Below are positions 55,148 to 64,000 of a stretch of DNA of 64,000 bases, piece after piece. Made by a program: the position numbers and the translations under genes. The notes beneath the pieces were generated by a model. That model was given only the letters and a program-made list of their open reading frames with translations. It had not been told where the DNA came from and did no database searches. Numbering within the stretch: the first letter of the stretch is position 1; the number at the start of each line of letters is the position of its first letter. Source of the DNA: Myxococcaceae bacterium (GTDB lineage: Bacteria; Myxococcota; Myxococcia; Myxococcales; Myxococcaceae); the NCBI GenBank assembly GCA_019686135.1, contig JADGHL010000011.1, positions 1 through 64,000 on the forward strand, written 5' to 3'.

Positions 55148-56032
55148 TCAGGAGGCTTTCCGGGCCGCGGCGAGCTCCCGGTAGAAGTCCGCCAGGTGGT
55201 GCGTGCCGTGCGGCGGCGCCACCGCCTCCAGATCCACCATCCGGCAGATGGCGCGCATCAGGTCGGCGATGAACGGATTGAAGGGGGCGACGACCGCGGC
55301 CGCAGCGCCCATCACGCCGGGCGAGATGGAGCGAAGGCGCGGCGGCTTGCTCAGCGCCTGGAACGCCAGCTCGAGGATCTCCCGGTACGTGAGCGCGTCC
55401 GGGCCGCCCACGTCGAAGGCCTTCATCCGCGCCGAAGGATCGTCGATGCAGCGGACGACCTCGGCCGCCAAATCGGCGCCGTGGATCGGGCTCATCCGGA
55501 AGCTGCCGTCGCCCACCAGCCAGCCGGTGCCCCGCTCCGCCATCCGGAAGAGATCCCGCATCTCGTTGAAGAAGCCGCTGGGGCGCAGCACCGTCCACGG
55601 GATGCGCGACGCCTTCAGCGCGTCCACCACCGCCTCGCGCGCCTCCGCGACCTTCGAACCTTGCGCGCGGAGGCGCTCGCCGTGCAGGACCGAGACGAAG
55701 ACGAAGTCCTCCACGCCCGCCGCCTCCGCTTCGCGGAGCAAGTTCAGGTTCGCGTCGCGGTCGACCTCCAGCGCGCTCGGGCGGCGCTTGAAGTCGTGCT
55801 TGCCGATCGAGCTGAACACCACCCGCGCATCGCCGATCACCCCGCGCAGCGTCTCGGGCTTCGTCGCCTCCCCGACGAAGACCTCGTCGCAGAGTGGGCG
55901 CACGTCGCCCAGGCGTGCCTGGTTCCGCGCGAGCGCCCGGATTGGGTGCCCGGCCGCGTGGAGCGCGCGGACGACATGGCCTCCGAGGTAGCCGGTCGCG
56001 CCGGCGACGAGGACCTTCGAGCGACGGGAAAC
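55148..56032 (-). CDS. NAD(P)H-binding (NmrA/SDR-like) protein without an obvious start codon
   Basis: The protein, about 295 residues, has a Rossmann start KVLVAGATGYLGGHVVRAL, then IRALARN, VFSSIGKHD, and a body like the atypical SDR a5/NmrA group (WTVLRPSGFFNEM). The C-terminus has a membrane-like patch. In-frame codons between the tRNA-Val terminator and the Rossmann motif contain no ATG, GTG or TTG; the first GTG downstream (DVRP) would remove the nucleotide fold. The 5' end given (56032, GTT) is only the edge of the plausible region. A non-standard start, a base error or recent decay are possible. Confidence 0.6.
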   Translation of the reverse strand, partial: VSRRSKVLVAGATGYLGGHVVRALHAAGHPIRALARNQARLGDVRPLCDEVFVGEATKPETLRGVIGDARVVFSSIGKHDFKRRPSALEVDRDANLNLLREAEAAGVEDFVFVSVLHGERLRAQGSKVAEAREAVVDALKASRIPWTVLRPSGFFNEMRDLFRMAERGTGWLVGDGSFRMSPIHGADLAAEVVRCIDDPSARMKAFDVGGPDALTYREILELAFQALSKPPRLRSISPGVMGAAAAVVAPFNPFIADLMRAICRMVDLEAVAPPHGTHHLADFYRELAAARKAS

Positions 56033-56077
56033 GAAAGGCCCCGGACCGGGAGCCTGGACGCTCCGGTGGCCGGGGCC
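56029..56077 (-). terminator. Terminator after tRNA-Val
   Basis: On the minus strand 56077-56037 folds into a long GC hairpin (GGCCCCGG...CCGGGGCC with an inner ACCGGAGC/GCTCCCGGT stem), followed by TTTCGTTT. It lies between the tRNA-Val 3' end and the NAD(P)H-binding gene, so read-through from the tRNA should be poor. Confidence 0.75.
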
Positions 56078-56085
56078 ATTCGGTG

Positions 56086-56157
56086 TGGGCGCACCAGGGA
56101 TCGAACCTGGGACACCTGCCGTGTGAAGGCAGTGCTCTACCGCTGAGCTATGCGCCC
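56086..56157 (-). tRNA. tRNA-Val (anticodon CAC)
   Basis: A 72-base cloverleaf on the minus strand begins GGGCGCATAGCTCAGCGG and has the anticodon stem CTGCC/GGCAG around loop TTCACAC (anticodon CAC). The T-arm is GGTTCGATCC and the acceptor pairs GGGCGCA with TGCGCCC. Discriminator A; CCA not encoded. It reads GTG, a common codon here. Confidence 0.95.
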
Positions 56158-56247
56158 TTATTCTCCTGTCCTCCGACGCGCCAGATGGGCCGCGTCTGAA
56201 AGGGGCCGCGAGATAACCGCGCGCCCCCGTTGCCGTCAAGCGCGGAG

Positions 56248-56532
56248 TCACGGCTTCCGCGCGGGGATCGCCTCCAGCTTCTCGTCGAGCTCGCGCAGCC
56301 GACGCTTGAGCGAGCTCATCCGCTTCCCCAGCGCCTTGAAGTCACCGCGGGCGGCGAAGTTCAACTGCCGGAGCGCGGCGTCCTGCGCCTTGTCGAAGGT
56401 CTGCTTGCCCTTCTGGACCTTGCCGATCGCCGCGGCCAGCTGCATGGCGCGCTTCTCGTCCGCCATCAGCTTCTCCAGCGCCTTCTGCGACAACCCGAGC
56501 GCCCGCTTCGTCAGATCGTCCTTGATCCCCAC
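56248..56532 (-). CDS. Small basic coiled-coil protein
   Basis: This protein of about 94 residues is almost wholly helical, with heptad-like Leu/Ala and many Lys/Arg (LTKRALGLSQKALEKLMADE, then a basic helix SSLKRRLRELDEKLEAI). I do not recognise a family. GTG 56532 has a GGAGGGG site; GTG 56553, which would overlap the SCP2 stop as GTGA, is the alternative. It lies at the 3' end of the dnaK-like/SCP2 run. Confidence 0.65.
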   Translation of the reverse strand: MGIKDDLTKRALGLSQKALEKLMADEKRAMQLAAAIGKVQKGKQTFDKAQDAALRQLNFAARGDFKALGKRMSSLKRRLRELDEKLEAIPARKP

Positions 56533-56549
56533 GTCCCCTCCACCGGACG

Positions 56550-56975
56550 TCACAGCTCGTCCGCGAACCTGGTCTCCAGCCTCGCCATCACCCGGTCGGC
56601 GATGCCCTTGTACTTGAGCCGCTCCATCAGCGGCTGGATGTCCCCCTTGAGGTCGATCTTCCGCTTCAGCACCGCCTCCACCGGATCGAGCGTCCCCTGG
56701 ATGAGGCCCTTCCAGACGCTGAACGGCGCGCGGGCCACATACGCCGGGTCGATCTCCTCCAGGTCATCCGGGTCGGCGAGCACCTTGAACTTCACGATCC
56801 GCCCGCCCTGCGGAACCAGGTGCGCGACGAAGGCCTTCGCCAGCTTCCCGGGTTCGGCGAGCACGATCGCGCCGAAGTCACCCTCCCAGCCTGCTCCGGC
56901 GAGCTCGGCTTCGGGGTCCGTGTTCAACAGTCGAATGGCCTCTTCGGCCCACTCCTTCGATGGAAAGGTCGGCAT
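56550..56975 (-). CDS. SCP2 sterol-binding-domain protein
   Basis: This 141-residue protein matches the SCP2-like lipid-binding fold, with EWAEEAIRLLNTDPEAE at the start, a central sheet (RIVKFKVLADPD), ARAPFSVWKGLIQGTLDPVEAVLKRK and LKGDIQPLMERL. It has no signal peptide. It probably binds or carries a hydrophobic acyl or sterol ligand in the cytosol. ATG 56975 has a GAGGAA site and lies 13 bases after the dnaK-like stop, so the two genes are likely co-transcribed. Confidence 0.8.
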   Translation of the reverse strand: MPTFPSKEWAEEAIRLLNTDPEAELAGAGWEGDFGAIVLAEPGKLAKAFVAHLVPQGGRIVKFKVLADPDDLEEIDPAYVARAPFSVWKGLIQGTLDPVEAVLKRKIDLKGDIQPLMERLKYKGIADRVMARLETRFADEL

Positions 56976-56988
56976 GTCCGTCGGTTCC

Positions 56989-58614
56989 TCAGCGCCCGAG
57001 GATGCGCTTGAGGCTGGAGAAGAGCCCACCGGCCTCGGTGGCGGATGACCCGGCGCCGCGCATGGCCGCGGCCTGGCCACGCCGGGCGCGATCCTCCTCG
57101 AGCGCCTGTTTCAGTGGAGCGGGCAGCTCGCGCGCGCTCAGCGGCATCTCGCGCATCACCCCGCCCGGGCCCTCCACCATCACCTGCAAAAGCGTCTCCT
57201 CGGTGAGGCGGAAGTCGATCTTGGAGCCCGCCGCCGACGCCGGCACGCGCACCGACCCGAGGTATTCGTTGTCCACTACCTGGTCGCTGTCGCCCTGGAA
57301 GATGTCCAGCTCGATCAGCGAGGCGCCGGGTTCGGCGGGCGGCGGGAGCCGGAAGCTCCGGGTCATCGGCGACAGGGCGTTCTTCTCGATGACCCTCCGG
57401 AACCGCCCGTTGGGGAGCGCGTAGCCGATCGGCATCGACAGCGCATCGAGCAGGGTCACCGCGTCGATGTTGCCGAGCGAGTCCCCGAGCAGCGCCGCGC
57501 CCAGCGCCACGCACTCGTCGGGGTGCACGCCCTTGCGCGGCGGCCGGCCGAAGAACTGCTGGATCTTCTGCTGCACCAGCGGCATCCGGCTCTGGCCGCC
57601 CACGAGGATCACCTCGTCGATGTCCGAGCGCCGGATCCCCTTCTCCTCGAGCACCTGCTCGCAGATGGCGAAGGTGCGGTCCACCAAATCGCTGGTCAGC
57701 GCGTTGAGCTGGTCGCGCGAGAGCGGCACACGAAGATCGATGAACTTTCCCTTGCGCTCCTCGATCGCCGGCAGCTCGATGACGACGTTGGCGATGAGCG
57801 TGAGGTCGATCTTCGCGGCCTCGGCGGCGTTCTTGATCCGCTGCATCGCCACCGGGTTCTGGGAGAGATCGATCTTCGTCTCCGCCTTGAAGCGCTCCAG
57901 CACGTAGTCGATGACCCGGTTGTCGAAGTCCACGCCGCCGAGGAAGGTGTCACCGCCGGTGGCCAGCACCTCGAAGACGTTGCCGGCCACGTGCAGGACC
58001 GAGACGTCAAAGGTCCCGCCGCCCATGTCGTAGACGAGGATCTTCTGGTCCAGGCCACGGTTGAAGCCGTAGGCCAGCGCCGCCGCGGTGGGCTCATTGA
58101 CGATGCGCTTGACGTCGAAACCAGCCAGCCGGCCGGCCTCCTTCACCGCCTGGCGCTGGTTGTCGTTGTAGTAGGCAGGGACGGAGATCACCGCCGCGTC
58201 GATTCCGCCGCCGAGGAACTGTTCGGCGATGGTCTTCACCTGCTGGAGCACGAAGCTGGAGATCTGCGGCAGCGTGTACGTCTTCGTGCCCAGCGTCACC
58301 GCCGCGTCGCCGTTCGCCCCCTCCACGATCTCGTAGCTGAAGTAGTTCTTCAGCTCCTGCACCACGCGCGAGTGGTACTTGCGGCCGATGAGCCGCTTGG
58401 CCCCGTAGATGGTGTTCTTCGGGTTGGTGACCATCTGATCCTTGGCCACCCCGCCGACAATCAGATCGCCCCGGGCGTTGAGCGCCACCACCGAGGGGAG
58501 GATGAGGTTCCCCCGGTCGGTGGGGACCACCTTGGGGATTTTGTTGCGCACCGACGCCACGCACGTGTTGGTGGTGCCGAGGTCGATACCGACAATGCGG
58601 GTTCTCTCTGCCAT
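56989..58614 (-). CDS. Hsp70/DnaK-family paralogue lacking the lid
   Basis: This 541-residue protein has a complete Hsp70 ATPase domain: [41 protein letters not shown] and [14 protein letters not shown] beta-sandwich substrate region follows ([17 protein letters not shown]...). It ends around residue 540 in an Arg-rich [11 protein letters not shown] instead of the roughly 100-residue helical lid of DnaK. No dnaJ or grpE is adjacent. Myxobacteria carry several DnaK homologues, some (SglK) needed for social motility; assignment to one of them is not possible here. Confidence 0.85.
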   Translation of the reverse strand: MAERTRIVGIDLGTTNTCVASVRNKIPKVVPTDRGNLILPSVVALNARGDLIVGGVAKDQMVTNPKNTIYGAKRLIGRKYHSRVVQELKNYFSYEIVEGANGDAAVTLGTKTYTLPQISSFVLQQVKTIAEQFLGGGIDAAVISVPAYYNDNQRQAVKEAGRLAGFDVKRIVNEPTAAALAYGFNRGLDQKILVYDMGGGTFDVSVLHVAGNVFEVLATGGDTFLGGVDFDNRVIDYVLERFKAETKIDLSQNPVAMQRIKNAAEAAKIDLTLIANVVIELPAIEERKGKFIDLRVPLSRDQLNALTSDLVDRTFAICEQVLEEKGIRRSDIDEVILVGGQSRMPLVQQKIQQFFGRPPRKGVHPDECVALGAALLGDSLGNIDAVTLLDALSMPIGYALPNGRFRRVIEKNALSPMTRSFRLPPPAEPGASLIELDIFQGDSDQVVDNEYLGSVRVPASAAGSKIDFRLTEETLLQVMVEGPGGVMREMPLSARELPAPLKQALEEDRARRGQAAAMRGAGSSATEAGGLFSSLKRILGR

Positions 58615-58664
58615 TGGCGAAGCTGACCGACTTGTACTCTATCCGTGCGAAGGTCGGAGAAAAG

Positions 58665-60365
58665 TTACGGGGGATCGACGCGGGCCTGGGGGATCGCCGA
58701 GGCGATCTGACGGATCTCGAAGGACGGATCCATTTCTCTTGCGCGCATCAACACGACTTCCGCCGCCGGCCCCCCACGACGGCTCAATGCACGCAGCGCG
58801 TTTGCCCGCTCCTTGACCGACGCGGCGATCCGGTCCTCCACGCGGCGGTCGTCACAGGTGTGCGCGTTGGGGTTCTGGGTGCGCAGCGCCAGCTCGGCGT
58901 CCTTGAGCCGCGCGTCGGCGAGCCGCGAGGCGTCGAGTGCCTGCAGCTCGTACTGGGCGAGGTCCTCGGGGAAGTCCTTCGTCCTGCCCTGAGACTCGCG
59001 GATCGCCGCGAGCGCGAACCGGGCATAGGTGGACGCCGCGCACAGCTCCCGCACGTCGGGGACCGGGATCCGCTGGCCGGCCGGAGGGAGCTGCGATGCT
59101 TCGGCGACGCCTTTCGCCCACAGCGCGAGTTGCCGCGCCGCCACCGCCGCGGAGTAGTGCTGGTTCCGCGCGCGCCGGATGTCGACCCAGCGGCGGAGGA
59201 TCACGGGATCCGGGAGGTTCGGATCCCACGAGCGCTGATATTCGGCGGCGGCGGCGGGCAGATCGCCCGCGGCGTCCTCCAGCGCAGCCACCACCACGAA
59301 GGTCTCCGGGCTGCTCGCGCGGTCGCGCAGCGCCTCGAGCCGGGTGGCGATCTCGTACTGCGCGATGTCCGTCGGGAGCGCGGCCACCACGCTGCGGATC
59401 GAATCGAACGCGTGCTGGCGGATGAGCGGGTTGCGCGCCGAGCGGAAGGCGTCGATCAACGGATCGAGCACGTCGGCGGTGACGTACTGGCCCAGCTCCT
59501 CCGCCGCCTGCCAACGGTCGAGCGGGTCCGGCGCGGAGAGCGACTTGATGAGGTCCGGGATCGACCGGAGGTAGTTCCCCGCCTGCGCGGCGCGCACGAG
59601 CGGATCCGTCGAGGCCAGCACCTTCTGCCGTTCGGCGGCGTCCGCGATCGCCTGCTCCAGTCCGTGGACCTTGGGCGCCAGCGGCGATTGGGCGACCGCG
59701 GCCCGCGCCTCCTCCACCCGGCCGGAGACGAGCAGCGAGCGGATGTGCAGACCAAACAGTTCCGCTTGTGCCTGTTCGCGGTGCGCGCCCGCGGGGAACC
59801 TACGGAGGTAGTCGTAGAACGCGAACGCTCCGGACTTCTCCGCCGCCTCGAACGCCTGATCATCCAGCCGCGCCTCGATCTCGGCGCGCCGCGGATCATC
59901 CGGGTGCTCTCGGAGAAGCCGCGTCAGCGCGTCGACGCTCGAGGCGGACCCCGCTTCGCGGAATTCGGCTTCGGCGAGCGCGCGCTCCGCTTCGGCGCGG
60001 TGCGCTCCGTCCGGGTGATCGCTCAGAAACAACCGCCACGCCTGGGCGGTGTTCGTCGCCTGAGCCGCGTTGAAGCGCAGACCTTCCAGAAGCGCACGGG
60101 CGGCGGATGCCTTCGGCGAGTCGGGGAACTCCTCGAGGAACCGCTTGTACGCGAGCACCGTGTGCTGCGCGGAGGCGGCCTCGAACTCCTTCTCGGACAG
60201 GAGCATCCGCGCGGTCTCGGCGTTCTCGTCGTTGGGATAGTCGCGGAGGAACGCGCGGTAGGCCTCGGCGGTGTCCGCCTCGCGCGTCGCCGCCCACCTG
60301 GAGGAGGCACACGCGAACGAGAGGACGAAAACGGCGGCGAAGGCGACGCGAAGCGACACGGGCAC
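58665..60365 (-). CDS. Lipoprotein with TPR/HEAT-like helical repeats
   Basis: This protein of about 566 residues starts with a lipoprotein signal (VFVLSFACASS). The first half has several 40-residue units of the form YRAFLRDYPNDENAETARML, similar to outer-membrane TPR repeats of BamD/YbgF-like proteins. The middle has HEAT-like units (SAPDPLDRWQAAEELGQYV). GTG 60365 or 60359 is the start; upstream codons would enter the divergent promoter region. Likely an outer-membrane scaffold facing the periplasm; no enzyme motif is seen. Confidence 0.72.
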   Translation of the reverse strand: MPVSLRVAFAAVFVLSFACASSRWAATREADTAEAYRAFLRDYPNDENAETARMLLSEKEFEAASAQHTVLAYKRFLEEFPDSPKASAARALLEGLRFNAAQATNTAQAWRLFLSDHPDGAHRAEAERALAEAEFREAGSASSVDALTRLLREHPDDPRRAEIEARLDDQAFEAAEKSGAFAFYDYLRRFPAGAHREQAQAELFGLHIRSLLVSGRVEEARAAVAQSPLAPKVHGLEQAIADAAERQKVLASTDPLVRAAQAGNYLRSIPDLIKSLSAPDPLDRWQAAEELGQYVTADVLDPLIDAFRSARNPLIRQHAFDSIRSVVAALPTDIAQYEIATRLEALRDRASSPETFVVVAALEDAAGDLPAAAAEYQRSWDPNLPDPVILRRWVDIRRARNQHYSAAVAARQLALWAKGVAEASQLPPAGQRIPVPDVRELCAASTYARFALAAIRESQGRTKDFPEDLAQYELQALDASRLADARLKDAELALRTQNPNAHTCDDRRVEDRIAASVKERANALRALSRRGGPAAEVVLMRAREMDPSFEIRQIASAIPQARVDPP

Positions 60366-60493
60366 CCAAGGTAACACGCACCTGCCGGACGATATGGTTC
60401 CTTCGGAATCGCCTCCGCACTGGACAGGCAGGCGTGTCCATCTCGCCAGTCCTGGATTTTGACTACATCCCCACACAGGCCGACCATGCCGAC

Positions 60494-61255
60494 ATGACCC
60501 GTGCTCTGCTCGCAGCGTTCGTGCTGGGTTCGGCGCTCGCAGGCTGCGCCACCGGCGCGCCCACCGGCGCACGCACCGGCCTTCTGACGGCCTCCTATGG
60601 ATCGTTCTCGCGCGCCGCCGCGCCCCGGACGATCCCGGCGACGGTCGATGCCTCCGAGTCCGCCACGCCGCCCGTGCGGCTGACGGTGGCGGACCGCCGC
60701 CGCGCAGTGGCGCTGGCTTCGAAGCTGGTGGGCAAGCGCAACGTGGAGCTGGGCGGACGCCACTATCGCGACGACTGCACCGGGCTCGTGATGGGCGTCT
60801 TCGACCAGCTCGGGATGCGGGTCCTGGAAGAAGCCGAGCCGGGCGACAACGCGGTGACGGCGATCTACCGGTTCGCTCAGAAGCACGGACGCATCTTCGA
60901 CGGCGGCCGTCCCCTCCCGGGCGATCTGGTGTTCTTCCGCGAGACCTACGATCTCAACCGCGACGGTCGGACGAATGACGGGCTCACGCACGTCGGGATC
61001 GTCGAAGATGTGGACGCGGCGGGCACCGTCACCGTCATCCACCGGGTCAGCCGCGGCGTGGTCCGCTACCGCATGAACCTCGCCAACCCGGACATCCGCC
61101 GCGACGGGAAGACGGGCCGCATCCTCAACGACTACCTCCGCAACGCCGCGCCGGGTCACCGCGAACAACTCACCGGGCAACTCTTCGCCGGCTATGCCAC
61201 CGTCCTTCCGACGGGCAACGCGGTGGCGCGCGCCGAAGGCGGGCGCCGTGAGTAG
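60494..61255 (+). CDS. NlpC/P60-type cell-wall peptidase lipoprotein
   Basis: This 253-residue protein has a lipoprotein signal (LGSALAGC, Cys18). The catalytic domain has Cys95 in YRDDCTGLVMGVFD, His166 in GLTHVGIVEDV and the LPGDLVFFRE strand between them, the usual NlpC/P60 order. A third polar residue probably lies in VIHRVSRG. The role is cutting peptide cross-links of peptidoglycan from the outer membrane. ATG 60494 was chosen because the signal peptide starts there. It is divergent from the repeat lipoprotein. Confidence 0.85.
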   Translation: MTRALLAAFVLGSALAGCATGAPTGARTGLLTASYGSFSRAAAPRTIPATVDASESATPPVRLTVADRRRAVALASKLVGKRNVELGGRHYRDDCTGLVMGVFDQLGMRVLEEAEPGDNAVTAIYRFAQKHGRIFDGGRPLPGDLVFFRETYDLNRDGRTNDGLTHVGIVEDVDAAGTVTVIHRVSRGVVRYRMNLANPDIRRDGKTGRILNDYLRNAAPGHREQLTGQLFAGYATVLPTGNAVARAEGGRRE

Positions 61256-61601
61256 TGCGTCGTGAGTCGTGCGGCCCTCGGGCGCAGCATCTGTGGAGGA
61301 AATCGACGGCTCGCAGCGAACGCTCAACTTCAGTCCACGCAGAGGTCGCACGCCACAACGGTCCGGAGAGGCCGACCGCAAATCGGTAGCGGTGCGGGGC
61401 AGAACGATTCTGTCGCTGGGCCACCGGGCGCGAGCGACCCAGCACGCACAGCCGACGACGGACTCGTCACCGCCACGGTCATCGATCCGCGGCAACGCCT
61501 TCCCGCGCCCAGGAACCCACAGCGACGACGGCCGTCCCGTCAGCACGACCGCCGATGTGCAACGCCTGGCCCTCGGCGCGGGCGCCCGGCCTACGACAGG
61601 C
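61256..61601. other. Gene-free spacer between convergent genes
   Basis: I see no supported gene, tRNA or clear terminator in these 346 bases. The start of the spacer has a small direct repeat of the type CGTGAGTNGTGCG (two copies around 61249-61274). Reading frames here look like random GC-rich sequence. Confidence 0.6.
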
Positions 61602-64000
61602 TCAGCGAATGCGCCGGCGGCGCATCACGAACGCCCCGAGCCCACCGGCGACGAGGTACAGGAGCGCGGGATCGGCGCTGGTTCCGGCCGCACAGCCGCA
61701 GCCGCCTCCGCGGTAGCTCAGCGAGCCCTCGTCTCCACCGTCGGTGACGACGCCTCCGTCAGCGCTCGTACCGCCGTCGGCGTTCATGCCGCCGTCGGTC
61801 ATGCCGCCATCGACCGTTCCACCGTCACCCATTCCTCCGTCACCCATTCCTCCATCACCTATTCCTCCATCGCCCATTCCGCCATCGCCCATGCCGCCGT
61901 CGGTCGTCAGCGTGATCGTGAAGTCGATCTCCTGCGACGCCGGGCCGGTGTTGCCGGCCTCGTCCGTTGCGGTCGCGGAGACGGTGTGATTGCCCTCCCC
62001 CAGCGCCTGATCGGGCGTCAGCGTGTACGACCAGTCGCCGTTGGTGTCCGCAGTCACCGTGCCGACCACGACGCCATCGACGGTGATCTCCACCGTGGCG
62101 CCGGGTTCGGCGGTGCCACTCACGGTGGGCGTCGGCGTGGTCTCTGTCGCCATCTCCGCAGGCGTCAGGACCACCGGCGCCGCCGGCGGCACCGTGTCGA
62201 TCGTGACATCGATCGACGTCTCGGGCCCGACGTTCCCTGCGGGGTCGACGGCCTCCACGGTGATGGTGTGGTCGCCATCGCTCTGCATCGGGAGCGGCAG
62301 CGACCAGTTGCCGTTCATGTCCACCTGTGCGGTCCCGACCAGCGTCCCGTCGACGTAGACGTTCACGGTGGCGCCGGGCTCGCCGGTGCCGGTCACGGTC
62401 GGGCTGGAGGTGTTGACCTGGTCTCCGTCCGCGGGATCGGTCACCGCGGGGGCCGGCGGAGCGGTGAGGTCCACCTCGAAGGTGTTCGCCGGTCCGGCGG
62501 TCGCGTTGTTCGCCGCGTCTCGGGCGGTCGCGGAGACGGTGTGGCTCCCCTCGGAGAGCGAACCGGTCGCAGGCAACGTCCAACTCCCGGTGGAATCCGC
62601 GGTCACGGTTCCAACGAGCACCCCATCGACGTACACGTCCACGGTCACGTCCGGGTCCGCCGTTCCGGTCACCGCCGGCGTGGGATTGTGGGTCGCGCTG
62701 CCGTCGGCGGGAGCGACCACGATCGGCGCGCCGGGCGCGGTGAGATCGACGGTGAAGGTCACGGTCGCACTCGGCGTGGCGTTCTGCGCGGCATCCCGCG
62801 AGATGGCGTCCGCGGTGTGCGGCCCTTCGAAGAGCGAGGCCGGCGCCGTGATCGACCAGGTGCCGGTCATTGATGCGGTCACGGTGCCGATCGACACGCT
62901 GTCGATGAAGACCTCGACGCTCGAGCCGGCCTCGGCGGTCCCGCTCACTACGGGCATGGCGGTGGCGATGGTCGCGCCATCCGCGGGCGTCACGATCACC
63001 GGCGCCACCGGCGGAACGGTGTCGACCGTAAAGGACGTATTGCCCGGCAGGCCGGTGTTGCCGGCGCCATCCGTCGCCACCGCGGAGGCGGTGTGTGGAC
63101 CGTCGCCCAGGGTCTGACCCGGCGTCAGCGTGTAGCTCCAGGCGCCACTGCCATCCGCGGTGACCGTACCGACCACCACGCCGTCCACCGTGATCTCCAC
63201 CGTGGCGTTCGGCTCGGTGGTCCCAGAGATGGTCGGGGTCCCGGTGTTCACCGCGCTGTTCTCCGCGGGGCTGGCGATGACCGGCGCGGCCGGCGCCTGC
63301 ACGTCGGTCATGAAGTGGCGCGTGACCGGGGCGCTCGGGTTTCCGGCCGCATCCGTCGCCACCACCGACGCGGTGTGCGCGCCGTCCATGAGCGCCTGCG
63401 CGGTATCGAGCGTGTAGCTCCAGTCTCCGTTGGTGTCCGCGGTCACGGTCGCCACCACCACGCCGTCCACGGTCACCTCGACGGTGGCACCGGGCTCGGC
63501 CGTGCCGGCGACGACCGGCGTGGCATACGCCAGCGTGGCGTTCTCGACCGGGCTGGTCACCGCCACAGCCGGCGGCGTGGTGTCGATCTTGAAGGGCGTC
63601 GACACGGGCGCGCTGGCGTTGCCGATCGCGTCGGTGGCCACGGCTTCGGCGGTGTGCGCCCCGTCGGCGAGCGCCTGCGCCTGGGTCAGCGTGTACGACC
63701 AGACGCCGCCGGTGGCGGTGACGGTCCCCACCACCACGCCGTCGACCGAGACCTCCACGGTCGCGTCCGCCTCGGCAGTGCCGGAGATCGTCGGCGTCGC
63801 GGTGGCGATCAGCCCACCGGAATTAGGCGCGGTGATGGCGACCGGCGGCGGGGTCGTGTCGATGTTGAAGCTGCGCGAAACCGGAGCGCTGGAGTTTCCG
63901 GCTCCGTCGATCGCCACGACCGAGACGGTGTGCGCGCCGTCCGCGAGCGCCTGTCCGGACGTCAGCGTATACGACCACGTCCCGCCGGCCGCGGTGACGC
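61602..64000 (-). CDS. MYXO-CTERM surface protein with tandem Ig-like repeats (5' end outside window)
   Basis: At least 799 residues are present, and the frame stays open to the window edge. Seven full and one partial unit of about 87-90 residues repeat the pattern DTTPP..P...[21 protein letters not shown]...WSYTL...L.DG.HT...A.D.AGN, a bacterial Ig-like fold. Then follow GDGGM-type pentapeptides (about 61770-61905) as a stalk, and a C-terminal [10 protein letters not shown] motif, hydrophobic helix ([15 protein letters not shown]) and RRRRIR tail. That ending is the MYXO-CTERM sorting signal, so cell-surface anchoring after cleavage is expected. Adhesion is inferred. Confidence 0.9.
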   Translation of the reverse strand, partial: VTAAGGTWSYTLTSGQALADGAHTVSVVAIDGAGNSSAPVSRSFNIDTTPPPVAITAPNSGGLIATATPTISGTAEADATVEVSVDGVVVGTVTATGGVWSYTLTQAQALADGAHTAEAVATDAIGNASAPVSTPFKIDTTPPAVAVTSPVENATLAYATPVVAGTAEPGATVEVTVDGVVVATVTADTNGDWSYTLDTAQALMDGAHTASVVATDAAGNPSAPVTRHFMTDVQAPAAPVIASPAENSAVNTGTPTISGTTEPNATVEITVDGVVVGTVTADGSGAWSYTLTPGQTLGDGPHTASAVATDGAGNTGLPGNTSFTVDTVPPVAPVIVTPADGATIATAMPVVSGTAEAGSSVEVFIDSVSIGTVTASMTGTWSITAPASLFEGPHTADAISRDAAQNATPSATVTFTVDLTAPGAPIVVAPADGSATHNPTPAVTGTADPDVTVDVYVDGVLVGTVTADSTGSWTLPATGSLSEGSHTVSATARDAANNATAGPANTFEVDLTAPPAPAVTDPADGDQVNTSSPTVTGTGEPGATVNVYVDGTLVGTAQVDMNGNWSLPLPMQSDGDHTITVEAVDPAGNVGPETSIDVTIDTVPPAAPVVLTPAEMATETTPTPTVSGTAEPGATVEITVDGVVVGTVTADTNGDWSYTLTPDQALGEGNHTVSATATDEAGNTGPASQEIDFTITLTTDGGMGDGGMGDGGIGDGGMGDGGMGDGGTVDGGMTDGGMNADGGTSADGGVVTDGGDEGSLSYRGGGCGCAAGTSADPALLYLVAGGLGAFVMRRRRIR
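61810..61905 (-). repeat. 15-base tandem repeat encoding GDGGM units
   Basis: Five or more imperfect 15-base units (of the type CCCATTCCTCCGTCA on the plus strand) encode Gly-Asp-Gly-Gly-Met/Ile in the stalk of the MYXO-CTERM protein. Length variation between strains would be expected for such an array. Confidence 0.8.
62000..64000 (-). repeat. Tandem array of Ig-like domain units of about 260-270 bases
   Basis: Seven complete units with recurring words such as [11 protein letters not shown] and SGTAE line up head to tail on the minus strand and continue past the edge. Units are clearly related but diverged, so the array is not a very recent amplification. Confidence 0.85.

Noticed and set aside
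56032-56251. N-terminal extension of the NAD(P)H-binding gene back to a GTG at 56251
   Set aside because: The extension would be translated through the tRNA-Val gene (the HSSAVEHCLHTAG type of sequence is a known tRNA read-through artefact) and through a terminator.
61810-61905. CRISPR array
   Set aside because: Units are contiguous 15-base repeats in frame with a GDGGM-encoding stalk; there are no spacers and no cas genes.

Overview
The window is GC-rich DNA with dense, overlapping genes and very long shadow reading frames opposite the real ones. It most likely comes from a myxobacterium (Myxococcota). The clearest lineage marker is the MYXO-CTERM type C-terminus (Gly/Cys motif, membrane helix, Arg tail) of the Ig-repeat surface protein at the right edge. 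Supporting markers are WDG-type surface repeats, small lipoproteins next to household genes, a DnaK paralogue without a lid, and ihfB-lapB and lepA-lepB-DUF4845-like gene orders. The species cannot be named from this sequence alone.

Region 1 (1-6.7 kb) is central metabolism: the end of a surface protein, sdhA-sdhB without a membrane-anchor gene, a hemerythrin-like protein, and an icd-mdh operon with a good promoter and a terminator.

Region 2 (6.7-22.9 kb) is the most interesting part. Two tightly overlapping operons diverge from a short control region at about 15.55-15.63 kb. The leftward operon is menF-menD-menH-menA-menC-menE-polyprenyl synthase-GbsR/MarR-type regulator. The rightward operon is DAHP synthase-menG-shikimate kinase-like-aroDE fusion-aroC-aroB-aroA. 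Together they encode the shikimate pathway to chorismate and most of the route on to menaquinone, including prenyl tail synthesis; menB and a DHNA-CoA thioesterase are absent. Two matching GTTCA-N8-TGAAC palindromes, one just after the aro promoter and one just upstream of the prenyl synthase/regulator pair, suggest that the regulator controls the locus.

Region 3 (23-37.3 kb) holds citrate synthase, a long-chain acyl-CoA synthetase, a Zn-ribbon acidic protein, a DUF151 nuclease-like protein, pyruvate kinase with a PilZ protein, and a long leftward run lepA-lepB-DUF4845-like-pyrB-pyrC-carA-conserved gene.

Region 4 (37.4-43.9 kb) is a tripartite RND efflux operon (tetR, adaptor, pump, TolC-like channel). 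A perfect 12-bp inverted repeat overlaps its promoter.

Region 5 (44-64 kb) is mixed. It has three sugar/steroid-type dehydrogenase-epimerases with a 59-residue ribbon-helix-helix gene, lipoproteins, SPOR and LapB/IHF envelope genes, mnmA, a CCA-adding enzyme with a cluster of DnaA-box-like sites, tRNA-Arg(CCT), a divergent Lgt, tRNA-Val(CAC), an SCP2 protein, a lidless Hsp70, an NlpC/P60 lipoprotein and the partial MYXO-CTERM Ig-repeat protein.
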